DNA from: Mytilus trossulus | Taxonomy: Eukaryota > Mollusca > Bivalvia > Mytilida > Mytilidae | Assembly: GCF_036588685.1 (NCBI RefSeq) | Contig: NC_086386.1 | Location: 18,186,931-18,250,930 of the forward strand | Direction of reading: 5' to 3' | Length of the DNA stretch: 64,000 nt | Part shown: piece by piece, positions 47,027 through 57,631 of the stretch | Layout: each line of letters begins with the position of its first letter | Numbering within the stretch: the first letter of the stretch is position 1 | Position numbers and translations under genes: made by a program | The notes under the pieces: model-generated | What the model was told of the DNA's origin: nothing | Database searches by the model: none | What the model saw: the letters and a program-made list of their open reading frames with translations, nothing else

Positions 47027-48829
47027 ATATATAGCTTAAAGATTACATTTTCACAATTTTCCAAAACTGCTATATTGTGGGTCTCAAAATATGCAGTTTT
47101 ACCAAATTTTTAAAATGTAATCTTTGAGTTATTTATTGGACAGTACAATGCTTCTGCTACATAAAAATGGGCTGTTTTTGACAATACAATGCACATATAT
47201 CGGATACTTGCATCATTATAATTTAAGTCATGAAAAATTACTGAAATCTTCACAATTTAAGCATTTTAGTTAAATTTTAGACAGTTTTCTTGTAAAACGC
47301 AAATGGCCGCATTCGAGTTCATTCATAATATTGAAATGTAAGTTGTATTTGATGATAATACAAAACATATATTAAGGTTGAGGATGAACACGGATGTGGC
47401 CACTTTCTTTTTTGACAAAAAAAAACATCTAAAAAGTGACGTTTTTTGGCATATTTGATAGATTTTTCATATTTAAGCTTGAATCAATTATAAGCGTTTT
47501 TAGAACCTAACAGTTTAGGAATTAAGGGCCTAAATATTAAAGCATTTTTCTTGGTTTTCTCACAATAACTAGTATACGTTATTAGAAATCTATGAAATTT
47601 GAACACAAAAGGAAGGTTAGGATTGATTTTGGGAGTTTTGGAATCAACAGTTTAGGAATTAGGGGCCCAAATAAGCATTTTTTTTGGGTTTACGCACCAT
47701 AAATTTAGTGTAAGTAAATAGAAATCTATGAAATTTAAACAAGGTTTATGACCAAAAAAGGAAGGTCGAGATTGATTTTGGGAGTTTTGGTCCCAACAGT
47801 GTAGGAATAAGGGGCCCAAAGGGTCCAAAATTAAACTTTGTTTGATTTCATCAAAAAATTAATTATAATTGGGTTTTTTTTTAAATGCTGAATCTAACTT
47901 TGTATGTAGGTTCTTAATTTTTGGTCCCGTTTTCAATTTGGTCTACAGTAAGGTCCAAAATTAAACTACGTTTGATTTGAATAAAAATTCTTGGGGTTCT
48001 TTGATATGCTGAATCTAAACATAGAATTTTTTATTATGGGCACAGTTCTCAAGTTGGTCCAAATCGTGGTCCAAAATTGATCATTGTTTGATATCAACAA
48101 AAAATGAATCCTTGGGGTTCTTTGATATGCTGAATCTAATCATGTATTTAGATTTTTGATTATAGGCCCAGTTTTCAAGTTGGTCCAAATTGGGGTTCAA
48201 AATGTAACTTTGTTTGATTTCAAAAAAAATTGTATATATGGGGTTCTTTGATATATGCTTAATTTAACCATGTATTTAGATTTTTGATGTTTGGGCCCGG
48301 TTATCAAATTGTTCCACATTGAGTCTCTAAAGGGTCCAAATTTGAACTTTATTTGATTTCATCAAAAATTAACTTCTTAGGATTCTTTGAAAAGCTGAAT
48401 CTAACCCTTTTAGATTTTGGATATTGGACCATAATAAGTAAATGTCCAATTTAAATTTTTTAGGTTTAAGTTCTTAGACCACATTAATTCTCTGTCAGAA
48501 ACCTATGTTGTGTCAATTATTCAATCACAATCCAAATTCAGAGCTGTATCAAGCTTGAATGTTGTGTCCATACTTGCGGTTCGAACTCTACGGTCGTATT
48601 AAGCTGCGCCCTTCGGAGCATCTGTTTCAGACTGGCGTTCTATAATACCAATTATACATATACATAATTGAAAACTGGAAGAAAGACTTAGACAATGACT
48701 ATTACATGGCAGCAATTATAATACACTTGAGCAAACCATTCGCTTGCTAACCGCCATATGACTATATAGTTTACTCAATACTTGTGAAGTTGAAGAATTA
48801 CTCCAGTAGGGTTTGAGAGAATGCGTTAA

Positions 48830-49125
48830 ATTAATTTTTATACGACCGTAAAAAATCAGATAGTTCAAATTAAATGGATATTTGCTTTTAGTGCTTATGC
48901 TTATGCTTATGCATGTGTATACATAGTATTTTTTAAAATAGTGCAGCCTAAATGTGCATGACATATATGTTCTTTGTCTTTTATGTTTTTATATTTGTAT
49001 TGTATATGACTATTATATAAATGTTTGCATTTGTCGGTTATAAAAGCTCAGAGAGCTTATGTTTATTTGTTATGTAACATGCCGACTATAAATAAATCTT
49101 TGAATTGAATTGAATTGAATAATCT
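48830..49125 (+). mobile_element. Probable retroelement 3' tail ending in (TTGAA)n
   Basis: Ends CCGACTATAAATAAATCTTT and (GAATT)4 at 49102-49121. An AT-rich 3' UTR-like stretch closing in short tandem repeats is typical of LINE 3' ends. No coding part is left, so the class is uncertain. Confidence 0.45.
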
Positions 49126-49523
49126 TCAGTCACAGATGATAAGTGGCTAAAAAATGCAAAACCGTCCGTTCTATAGACATGGTAAGGTTCTATAAATCCA
49201 ACACTTTGAAATGTAAAGAATGAAATGAAGTGTGATTCAGAATGAGAATATAAAACATCGATTACGAATCGGATGTATAATTTATTCATATGTTTATCCT
49301 TCAACAAAAAGTTACTCATTTAAAACGGTGATTATCGATTACACATAAAATAAAGTTGGAATGACATAATATTCCAGACCAAAAACTATAACAGTAAAAT
49401 ATTCAAGATATATATATATTATATGCTGGTCTCACTGTATTAGTCTTTTCGAGATTTCGACTATGTCAAAGTGGCGCTGTCGATTACCATGCAATTTCAC
49501 AGAGGTCACACAACAATTGGTAT

Positions 49524-49675
49524 CAGTGGCGGATCCAGAACTTTTCCTAAGGGGGGCCGCTGACTGACCTAAGAGGGGGCCCGCTCCAGTCATGCTTCAA
49601 TGATTCCCTATATAATCAACCAAATGTTTCCCACGAAAGGGGGGCCGGCCCCCAGGCCCCCCTGGATCCGCCTAA
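49524..49675. mobile_element. hAT-like MITE (CAGTGGCGGATCCAG ends)
   Basis: CAGTGGCGGATCCAG at 49524 and CTGGATCCGCC near the right end are inverted. The interior is rich in G and C runs. Other members: 674-740, 28602-28730, 52941-53087, 53585-53740. The right end is eroded. Confidence 0.7.
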
Positions 49676-49725
49676 GGGTATAAACATATGTACCGGTAAA
49701 TGGGTCATACAATGTTTATTTAAGA

Positions 49726-49874
49726 ATTGAATGCTTCTTTTTGTAAATTTATTGGGTGGTAAAAGCGTTGACCGAAGTACATTTTGTATGAAGCGCGGAA
49801 GCGCTTCATTCTAAAAATGTACGCACGGTCAACGCTTTTACAACCCTATAAAGTTTCAAAAAGAAGTATTCAAT
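49726..49874. mobile_element. 149-bp hairpin MITE
   Basis: ATTGAATGCTTCTTTTTG at the left pairs with CAAAAAGAAGTATTCAAT at the right; arms are ~72 bases around GCGCGGAAGCGC. A one-armed relic with GCTTCTTTTTGTAATTTTAT and GTGTTGACCAAAGCACA lies at 23195-23250 in PDZD11. Confidence 0.8.
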
Positions 49875-49875
49875 A

Positions 49876-51020
49876 CTTATAATTACATTTTAAGCTAAAA
49901 TCATAAAAACACGATTTTTATCCAGTTTTATTTAATTCACCTGTGCACTTTTTTGTACCTCCTCCGAATGAATGGAAAAGAATGTCACGGTCAACATTGA
50001 AAATTGAACAGGTTAATTAGATGGCGTTACCTCTAAAATATTCTCACTTGGAATGCTGATACTTTATAACACAATTGTATACAGTAACACTGTTATTTTT
50101 GTCTTTTGGACTTTTTATTATTTGGATATATACGTTTATAGTAAAGATCAGTAAAGCAGCTTACCACAATTAATCATGCAAATGGGGATACAAGCATGAA
50201 ACCTTGTAAGAACATGCCTTTAGGTGTATGTAATCATATAAGGGAGATAGCCACGAAAAAAATTCATCCAATCATGGTGGCCATCTTGGATTTTCGAAAT
50301 CACGTCTTCACAAGGAAAAGACTTCATATATGTATGGTTCGTTTTGCTTGTATTGTATCCAAAATGTTACAAAATGGAGTAAATCATTGTTATATAAGAT
50401 AAAGTATCACTTTTGGTCAAATATCGGTCGATAACCCACTCCTGGTTTTATGAATATTTCAAATATGACTGCTTTATAACCCGAATAATGTCAGTCGTTA
50501 TAGTCCACAAATCTTCGACTAATCTTCGATTGCTACATTAGCTTCGATAGGTTATATGTCAATAGAGGGCGCAATTTTATTCTAGTTAACATTTTTGAGA
50601 GTGTGTGTTCTTATTACTATATAAGACGTGTCTCGGTACTTGTCTATCCACCGTTCATATATTTAGCTACAAAGTTTTATTTTCAATTTTGATCGGATAT
50701 TAATTTGGAGGAATTTTATCCCTATTACTAACACAATTCTTTAATGATAATGTGTTTAATACATCAAATAAAATAATAAGAAAAGTAATCTTGAATTTTA
50801 TGCAATTTCTAGAATTTTACCTGTGACCTACTCTATTTTGAGTAAATGTATTCATGTTACAGACACACACTCTTCGTGCACTTCTCTAATAGTTGATAAG
50901 TATCACTCGGTTCTTGATTGCTGTTGAATTTATTTATTGCTCAGATAATATTTGCTTTATTGTTTAATAAGTTCATTGTTGATTACTTTTGTTTATATAA
51001 TAGTTACTTAATTTTTTGAA
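49876..51020. other. Intergenic, 5' flank of the degenerate gene
   Basis: No gene recognised. A small open frame at 50196-50402 starts before AAGATGGCCACC-like sequence read in reverse but lacks support. The last 400 bases are AT-rich and may be the gene's 5' region. Confidence 0.35.
50614..50624 (+). promoter_or_regulatory. Possible TATA box upstream of the degenerate gene
   Basis: TACTATATAAG lies 400 bases before the ATG at 51021. The spacing leaves a long 5' UTR with no confirmed start site. Weak evidence. Confidence 0.3.
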
Positions 51021-52430
51021 ATGGCGAAAAGAATTCGCTTATCAGCTTCTTCAGCACATAGTTGGGAAACTAAATGGACAAACTTTTGTTTGTGTCAGGA
51101 GGTCACAACAGACATACTGAAATCTTCAGACGGAAGATATACCATGTTAGGCAAAAATATCCCTCTTTTTCGTGAGTTAAATACCCTCCATATCCCTCTT
51201 GATATTCGGCGAATAAACCACGGAGCGGGTATGGAAAGCACAATCAAAAAAGAAAATGCAAAGTACCCTAACTTGTGTAGGATAAAGTTCAATAATACTA
51301 AACTTGAGAGTGTCCAGAAAGTCAATATATCACCAATACCATCTGGAAGTTCTAGTGATTGTACGTCTACTAAACTTTTTAGGTGTACTCCTCGTTCTAA
51401 AGATCAACAACAAAATACAGTTGAAAATGTGCATAAATGTTTCATTTATGATAAAGAGTCACCTTTATCTGTCTTAAGAGAGGCAATGACAATGAAACTA
51501 AACCAACGACTAGTGGATTGTGCAACAGCTCTTAAGGATAAACAACTGTTGGCAAAGCTGAGCAGTGGTGATGTTATAGCACAAGAGATGAAGTATCACC
51601 CGTCTTGTCTCGCAGCTGTATATAACAGAGAGACCAAAGAAGAGACACCACACAGAGATCGAAAGCAGTTGCACACAGGAAGAAACTATAATGAAAGAAA
51701 CTGCATTAGCTGAGCTGGTCACATAAATAAGTTTCTGTTGTTCAGTCGCCAACCAAAGAAATGTTCATGTGAATATTGCAGTTTGTTTTCAAGGCTTTTC
51801 ATATCCTGTCAAAGCAGACAATGCGACTTGGAAGAGTTTTTTAGCCACGAAAATCAGAAATTTCCTCCATCTTTATCTCAAAGTGGAAAAATCAATATTG
51901 GCGTCAAGTCACAGCTAATGGAAATCCTAGAAGCTAAGGGAGATATACCAAGAGAGAAGAACCTCAGACAGACATTGTAGTTGTTGATGGTGTGGCTATT
52001 GTCAATTCAAGACCACCGCGTGGAACATACACTGTTGATGAATACGCAAAAGATGTGATTTTGCTGTACATGATCGACCTTACTTTAAAACCTGCAAGAG
52101 TAAATATTATCTATGATATTTACATAGAAAACAGTCTAAAAGCACAAACACGTAAAGCGAGGGGTGCTGGATCAAGGAGGAAAGTTGTCGGTACCAGTAA
52201 GACTCCGAAAGCTTGGTCAAGCTTCCTTCGAGTGCACGAAAACAAAACGGGATTGTTTTATTTCCTTGCCGACAAAATTTGCTCGATTCAATCTGACAAA
52301 ATTGATTTCGCGATATTGTTATGACAAATTCAGATGATGGCCATGATGATCCCAGTCCGTGTAATCACGAAGAAGCAGACACAAGGATATTTGTTCATAT
52401 CAAAAGTGCAGCTGAAAAAGGGTGTTAGAT
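51021..52430 (+). pseudogene. Degenerate member of the 'HEEADTR' marine-invertebrate repeat-protein family
   Basis: Four collinear pieces in shifting frames: 51021-51713 (230 codons from an ATG), 51738-51980, 51968-52324 and 52324-52430. Piece 1 carries CFIYDKESPLSVLREAMT and LLAKLSSGDVIAQEMKYH ending in PSCLAAVYN, a Cys/His pattern. Piece 3 begins DIVVVDGVAIVN and has EYAKDVILLYM and RVNIIYDIYIENSLKA. Piece 4 has PCNHEEADTRIFVH. I recall this motif order from a large family of uncharacterised proteins repeated in molluscs, cnidarians and crustaceans; the acidic DG..N and EADTR motifs might belong to a nuclease-like fold, which is speculative. At least three frame breaks and a stop after IKSAAEKGC show it is dead and 3'-truncated. 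Confidence 0.65.
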
Positions 52431-52940
52431 AACTAAAAAATGAGAATTTAAGTGAAATCGATGAAAATTAATTTGATTGATTATCACAATACCTATTGCC
52501 CCCAGATGTCCGTGTAAAAACTGTGTACTGATCTTTTTCTAATAAACATGAAAAACAATTTATGGCTGATGACTATGCGGTTTAGGCTTTGTTCACTTGT
52601 TGAAGGCTGTACGCTGATCAATATAGTTGTTTATACTTTTTCACAATATTTTCGTAATGCAGACAATTGAACAACATTCGTGCAACAGAGGCAGATTTCG
52701 GCCAAGAGTGAGAGAGTCCTATATAATGTACGCATTCTATTTTTTAACTATATGACTCAAAACATTGACTTGCAAGCAGCATTTCCTCATCCACCTTTTT
52801 TTCAAACGTGCATCCGCTTAATCAGTCTAACTTATAAATCTTAACAAAAATAGTGAGTAAATCGATCTGCAATTTTTTATTTATCGTCAACTCACAAAAT
52901 CGTATTCCGTGGTAGACCCAGGGGTGTGTCCTGGGGGAGG

Positions 52941-53087
52941 CAGTGGCGGATCCAGCCATTTGAAAGGGGGGTCCCTACCAAGGACAAAAAGGGGGGGGGT
53001 CCAACTATATGTCCCCATTCAAATGCATTGATCGTCCAAAAAAGGGGGGTTCCAACCCCCGGAACCCTCCCCCTGCATCCGCCACTG
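52941..53087. mobile_element. hAT-like MITE (147 bp)
   Basis: CAGTGGCGGATCCAGC at the left and GCATCCGCCACTG at the right are inverted repeats. The interior has inverted GGGGGGTCC/TTGGAACCCCC type runs and CATTCAAATGCATTGATCGT. The flanks are G-rich, so an 8-bp duplication cannot be judged. A solo relative follows at 53090-53215. Confidence 0.75.
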
Positions 53088-53584
53088 GGAGGGGGTAGTC
53101 CGGGGGAACCCTGGGGGTTGGAACACCCTATTTCTTTGGACGATTAAATAATGCATTTAAAGGGTAGGGGGCATGTGGTTGGACCCCTAAAATGGCTAGA
53201 TCCGCACCTGGTATCTGGCATGTACTATATATATATATATGCACATTTTATTTAAAGCTAGGGGGCGTCGATTATTTTTAGTGATCAGAGCTGTGATATC
53301 CATCCTAGAGGCCCGGAGTGGGGAGAACTTTTATGGGGACTTCGGGATCGGGTTTATTTACATTAAGTTCATGATTTCGGGACTGACCTTTTCGGGATCC
53401 GGAAATTCGTTTTTTCGAATTTCGGGATGACGGATTTTTATGTATTTTAAATTCGGGACCTCGGGATCGATGTCATGGTTTTAACTCCGGGATTTCAGGA
53501 TCAGGACCCCTCCTACCCCCTCATCCTAGAACTACAATGTAAATGAACTAGTGACAAAGCGGCTCATCCATGCCACACATTACA

Positions 53585-53740
53585 TCAGAGGCAGATTTAG
53601 GGGGGAAGGTTGCCCGGGCCCCCCTTTTTTGGAAACAAAATGGTTGTTTGTATAGGGAATCACTGAAGCGTGACTGGAGCGGGTCCCCTCTTAGGCAGTC
53701 AGTGGGCCCCCACTTATGAAAATTTCTAGATCCGCCAGTG
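53585..53740. mobile_element. hAT-like MITE, diverged copy
   Basis: CAGAGGCAGATTTAGG at the left and TAGATCCGCCAGTG at the right, with CCCGGGCCCCCC and a TATAGGGAATCACTGAAGCG interior like that of 49524-49675 read in the other direction. Confidence 0.65.
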
Positions 53741-53753
53741 TACATAGTAAGGG

Positions 53754-54034
53754 AGCTACCATTTGATTTTAAGGGGGGGGGGGGGGGGGGGCTAGGATGA
53801 AATTTGAAAAAAAGGCAGGACAGGATTTTGAGTTAAAAAAGGCAGGATGAGTAACTTGGCAAAAAAAAGGCAGGATGACAATTGTAAAAAAGTCAGGATA
53901 AGATAAGAAGAAAAAAAAAAAGGGCAGGACCGAATAGACTGAAAAATAATAAGGCAGGACAGAAATTACAACTAAAAAAAAAAGGCAGGACAAAATTTTT
54001 CATCCTAGCCCCCCATAAAAATCAAATGGTAGCT
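53754..54034. mobile_element. Poly-G / GGCAGGA element with inverted ends
   Basis: AGCTACCATTTGATTTT at 53754 and AAAATCAAATGGTAGCT ending at 54034 are perfect inverses. Inside them, a 19-base G run plus CTAGGATGAAA pairs with TTTTTCATCCTAGCCCCCC. The core has about seven copies of AAAAGGCAGGA or close variants at ~30-base steps on one strand. Confidence 0.8.
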
Positions 54035-57000
54035 TTGTAAGTACATCTTCACGTTTGGGTGTCAAATTGGTCTCTGAGAGTTGTCTCATTGAATCCTAAT
54101 CTCAGAGAGCTTTCCACATTTTCTGATTTTTATTTAATTGTTACAAAATGACATTTAATTATTTTAAATGTTGAATACATTAGTTTTCAATAATTTTGGA
54201 GGCGTCACGGTCCGGGGTCACGGTCTTTCAAAGATTTGATCATATCCTATAAAAGACCTCCCATTGAAATTTAGTTACACATGCTAAATAAAGGATAACC
54301 ATATATTCATTTAGATACGTCCTGGAGTTGAACCTTATTAAAGTGCATATGACTAAAATTTCCCTTCCCTTGGCCTCTGAAATTTCAGATTCCTAAGGTG
54401 GCCTGGATAAACAACGCACATGACATATTGGTCGTTGGTGTGTGTTAGACAAAAGCGTACAGTAAGTTATGTTTGTAACGATTTTAATGCAACTGGCACT
54501 AACACACAATAATTAATATTGATTGTTTAGTAATTTTATCGATACACAATTTTATTTTATCGTCGTGAATTAACAATTTGTCTAAAATTCGTAATCTATT
54601 CTAACACATTGAATGTGTAGTGTTATAGTTGTTATCTTGTATTCATGTTCAAATCATTTATCATTTATCATGAATGAAAACAAGGTATTACCTGACCTTT
54701 GACATTTATATTCGCCAAGAAGTAAGTTGAATATTATGTATTTATTTTCTGTTTGTTTATATTTTATGGTTTTCTATGGGTTTATTCGCTGAGATCGTTT
54801 GCTCTTATTGAAAAAAAAGTATAGCAAAATAAAGAAAACCGAATCGCTATTAATGTTGGTTGTATATGTTATACATTTATTACTTCCTTCCCCAGAGTCA
54901 GAGGCACTCACAGGGCTTTTAACAGTTAATTAATGCTTCAAACATCATTTGCATGCAGTATGAACATATATTGATGATTCATTTAGGTACTTGTGATAAT
55001 GTTGACAATATTTCTTTTCTAAATATCCCTTTAAATAAAAAACTTGTCAATCATTGTGATGTTGGAATTTCTCTTGTGTATTTACGAACTTCATCGACTG
55101 CTACGATTTACACGATAAACTGCATTAATTCAGATCACAGGGTTATATATGTTGGTATATTGTCATGACTAATTTTATGTATTATTCCAAATTATTTACT
55201 TTTTTTCTTTAACTGATTTCCCTGGAGAAGGTTAAATTTTGTATCGTGATATCTGGTATCACATTATCTCTATCAAATTCCTTTCCTATGGAGACAAGTT
55301 TTATTTAAATGTCAAATTAAAGTCATAAGTCCATAAGTTCACCAGCTGTCGCCAATTTCTTGTCTGTTATCTCACTATAATTATAATACATAAATATTTT
55401 TTCCCGGATGTACATTGTACAACATCATGTACTACTCCTATAACATACGTCATACATAACATATATGCATTCACATTCACATTCACAATTTCATATTCAA
55501 TTTTTAATACTGACATTTTCTTTTCTTCTTTTTTTTGTAGTAACAAAAAAGATGAAAAAAAAGCAAACACAGTACAATAAAATTATCCGAAATAAGAAAT
55601 TAATACTATAGAAGTAGAAATTAATTCCCCCGAGGTCAACATACACACATGGCAAGTTTGAAATCTTGTATAAATAAGAATACTATTTTCTTCCAATTGA
55701 ATTAATAATATAATATAAATAACACCTCCACGCAATTAAGATATAAAATATGTGTCACTTATCATTGAGAAAATACGTCTCTGTATATTTGTTTTTTGTT
55801 TATTTTTGTATTTGTATTTGGGCCCCCCTGTTTCTTGACCATCAAATCATTTTAATTGGGACATAAAGTTGGATCCCCCCCCTTTTTGGTTTTTGAAGTA
55901 TAATGTAATCTTCTGTCCTTATTGTTTACAATGTTTACAATTAGGTAAGATACATGTTTCATTATGTTATCTCGAAAAAGCATTATCAACCTTCAGTTGG
56001 CTTCGCTGCGGTTGACAATCTTTTTCTTGGGGTAACAATCTGCTCTATCACCCTCTCAGCTATGTGTTACTTATATACTGTAAAAACCACATGCAGACCC
56101 TCAAAACACATAGTTTCAGTTTGTCACAAGCATGTTTTATTTCAAATTTGTTTATATGACAAAAGTCAAGAAGGATTATTATACATAATTTATGATAAAA
56201 TGACAATTAAAGAAAATTCTATCCTGCAGAAATATGATGAACATCATTTTCTCTAGTATTTTCGATCAATTCACATATAATTATATTGTTTAACTATCAA
56301 ATGTATGTGGTAGAAAACGTATATATTTATGATTCGCCAATTACAAAACAAATAGGATTATTCGCAGTACACTAAACAAAATCTGATATGAATATTATAC
56401 ATAGGTTAGTCATATGTCATGTCTAATAACATTGTACGTCATGTGAACACACGGAGGCTAGGAATTTTATTGTTGTTATGATCGATTTTCCCAAAATTAA
56501 ATAAGGAAGGGGTCAGTGAAAAAACTATGTGAATTAAGTTTTTTTTTATCATACATTGAACTTTTGATGTCGTCCCTTAGCTAAGCTATCATGGTTATGT
56601 CGCACAACTTTAATCAGTGCATTCTTTGGTCAGTGAAATGTCGTGAAGTAACACGAATAGAATGCCTGGGTGTCATATATATCTTACGTTTATTTAAATA
56701 TAATAGCATGACGAGGGGGCAAAACAGGAGCTGGGTGGGCAATTTTTCAATTCGGAAAACTATTGACATGCACGGAAATTTTCCGGGCGCTCTGATGAAA
56801 TGGAATCGCTATATATATATATGTTTAACCCTGCAATGCTAATTCTTCTTAAAAAGGCCTATAATTTCTCGATTCACTCTTTGTTTATAATTGTAGTTCT
56901 ATATTTCTGCTATTTATAATTCGTCTGTTTTCAAAGAATATAGAAGTTGATGCTAGTATGTTCCTTGTTTAACAAGTTAGTTCTAGCTTGGTGCAATTTT

Positions 57001-57104
57001 ATACATAGTGTACTATATAGTTTTTCATGTATTTATTTTGTATTAATCATATTATAAATGGAGAAAAATAAAGAAACATCCGTTAAAATTAACTAAAAAC
57101 ATCA
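54035..57104. other. Intergenic, no gene recognised
   Basis: AT-rich. Small open frames (54953, 55954, 56591) lack motifs, splice context or conservation clues. GGGCCCCCCTGTTTC at 55819 and GGATCCCCCCCC at 55871 look like pieces of the hAT-like MITEs. No transposon ends were defined. Confidence 0.35.
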
Positions 57105-57445
57105 TTGGTGAACTATAGAAATTCTTCTTCCTTTTTGCAACATGAGTTTATTCAACCAAATGCTATGAAACTTATACACAATCCTTGTTACCACAAACTA
57201 CAGACAATGACAGATCAATGCAGATTAAATGTTTTTAAATTTCCCCCTTTTAAAAAGGAAAAAAATGCTGAATTATTCGTTTCCATTCTCTAACTTAAAT
57301 TAACCTCAACCAAATGTTATGAAACTTATACACATTACTTATTACCGCATATAACTCAGACTTTTACCGTCCTTTAGTGATGTCCCTTTATAACCTTATA
57401 TGATATACAGCGAGGGCATCATCTATGTCCCATGAACACATTCTC
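57105..57445 (+). mobile_element. GTGTCAT-hairpin repeat, diverged copy
   Basis: CAACCAAATGCTATGAAACT and TTACCACAAACTACAGA units, ending CGAGGGCATCATCTATGTCC and ATGAACACATTC with the hairpin eroded. It lies just upstream of the first DUF229 gene. Confidence 0.6.
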
Positions 57446-57631
57446 AATTTATTTGGTATTTATAACAATATTTTATCTTTGTAGGTGCAAAGAGTTAAAG
57501 AGATCTACACTCCAAAGGTGATTTATGTTCGATGATTACTAACAATGGTTCATTGGATGGGGTTTGCATGAAATATATAGCTTTATATCAATATTACTAG
57601 TAGAACATGCATGACGTAGTAAACAGTTACC

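Larger units (their letters stand above)
46054..47080. repeat. ~95-bp-arm hairpin element split by a LINE fragment
   Basis: The first arm starts CCACAATATAGCAGTTTTGG at 46056. The inner hairpin pairs TAAAATGCCTCTGCTA with TAGCAGAGGCATTTTA (46119-46178). The far arm then breaks at 46195 and resumes at 47027 as the exact inverse of 46054-46106 (about 53 bases). The intervening 830 bases are a LINE 3' piece. A diverged direct copy of the hairpin follows at 47080-47200. Confidence 0.75.
45905..48628 (+). mobile_element. ATACGACC-type long repeat, copy C
   Basis: Starts ATACGACGGCAACAAATTTT with GCGTCGTCGTCGG and ends ACGGTCGTATTAAGCTGCG plus hairpin arm TCGGAGC at 48609-48615. It includes diverged units of the 130/261-bp type at 47820-48420. 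A hairpin element with a LINE fragment is inserted at 46050-47200. Confidence 0.7.
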
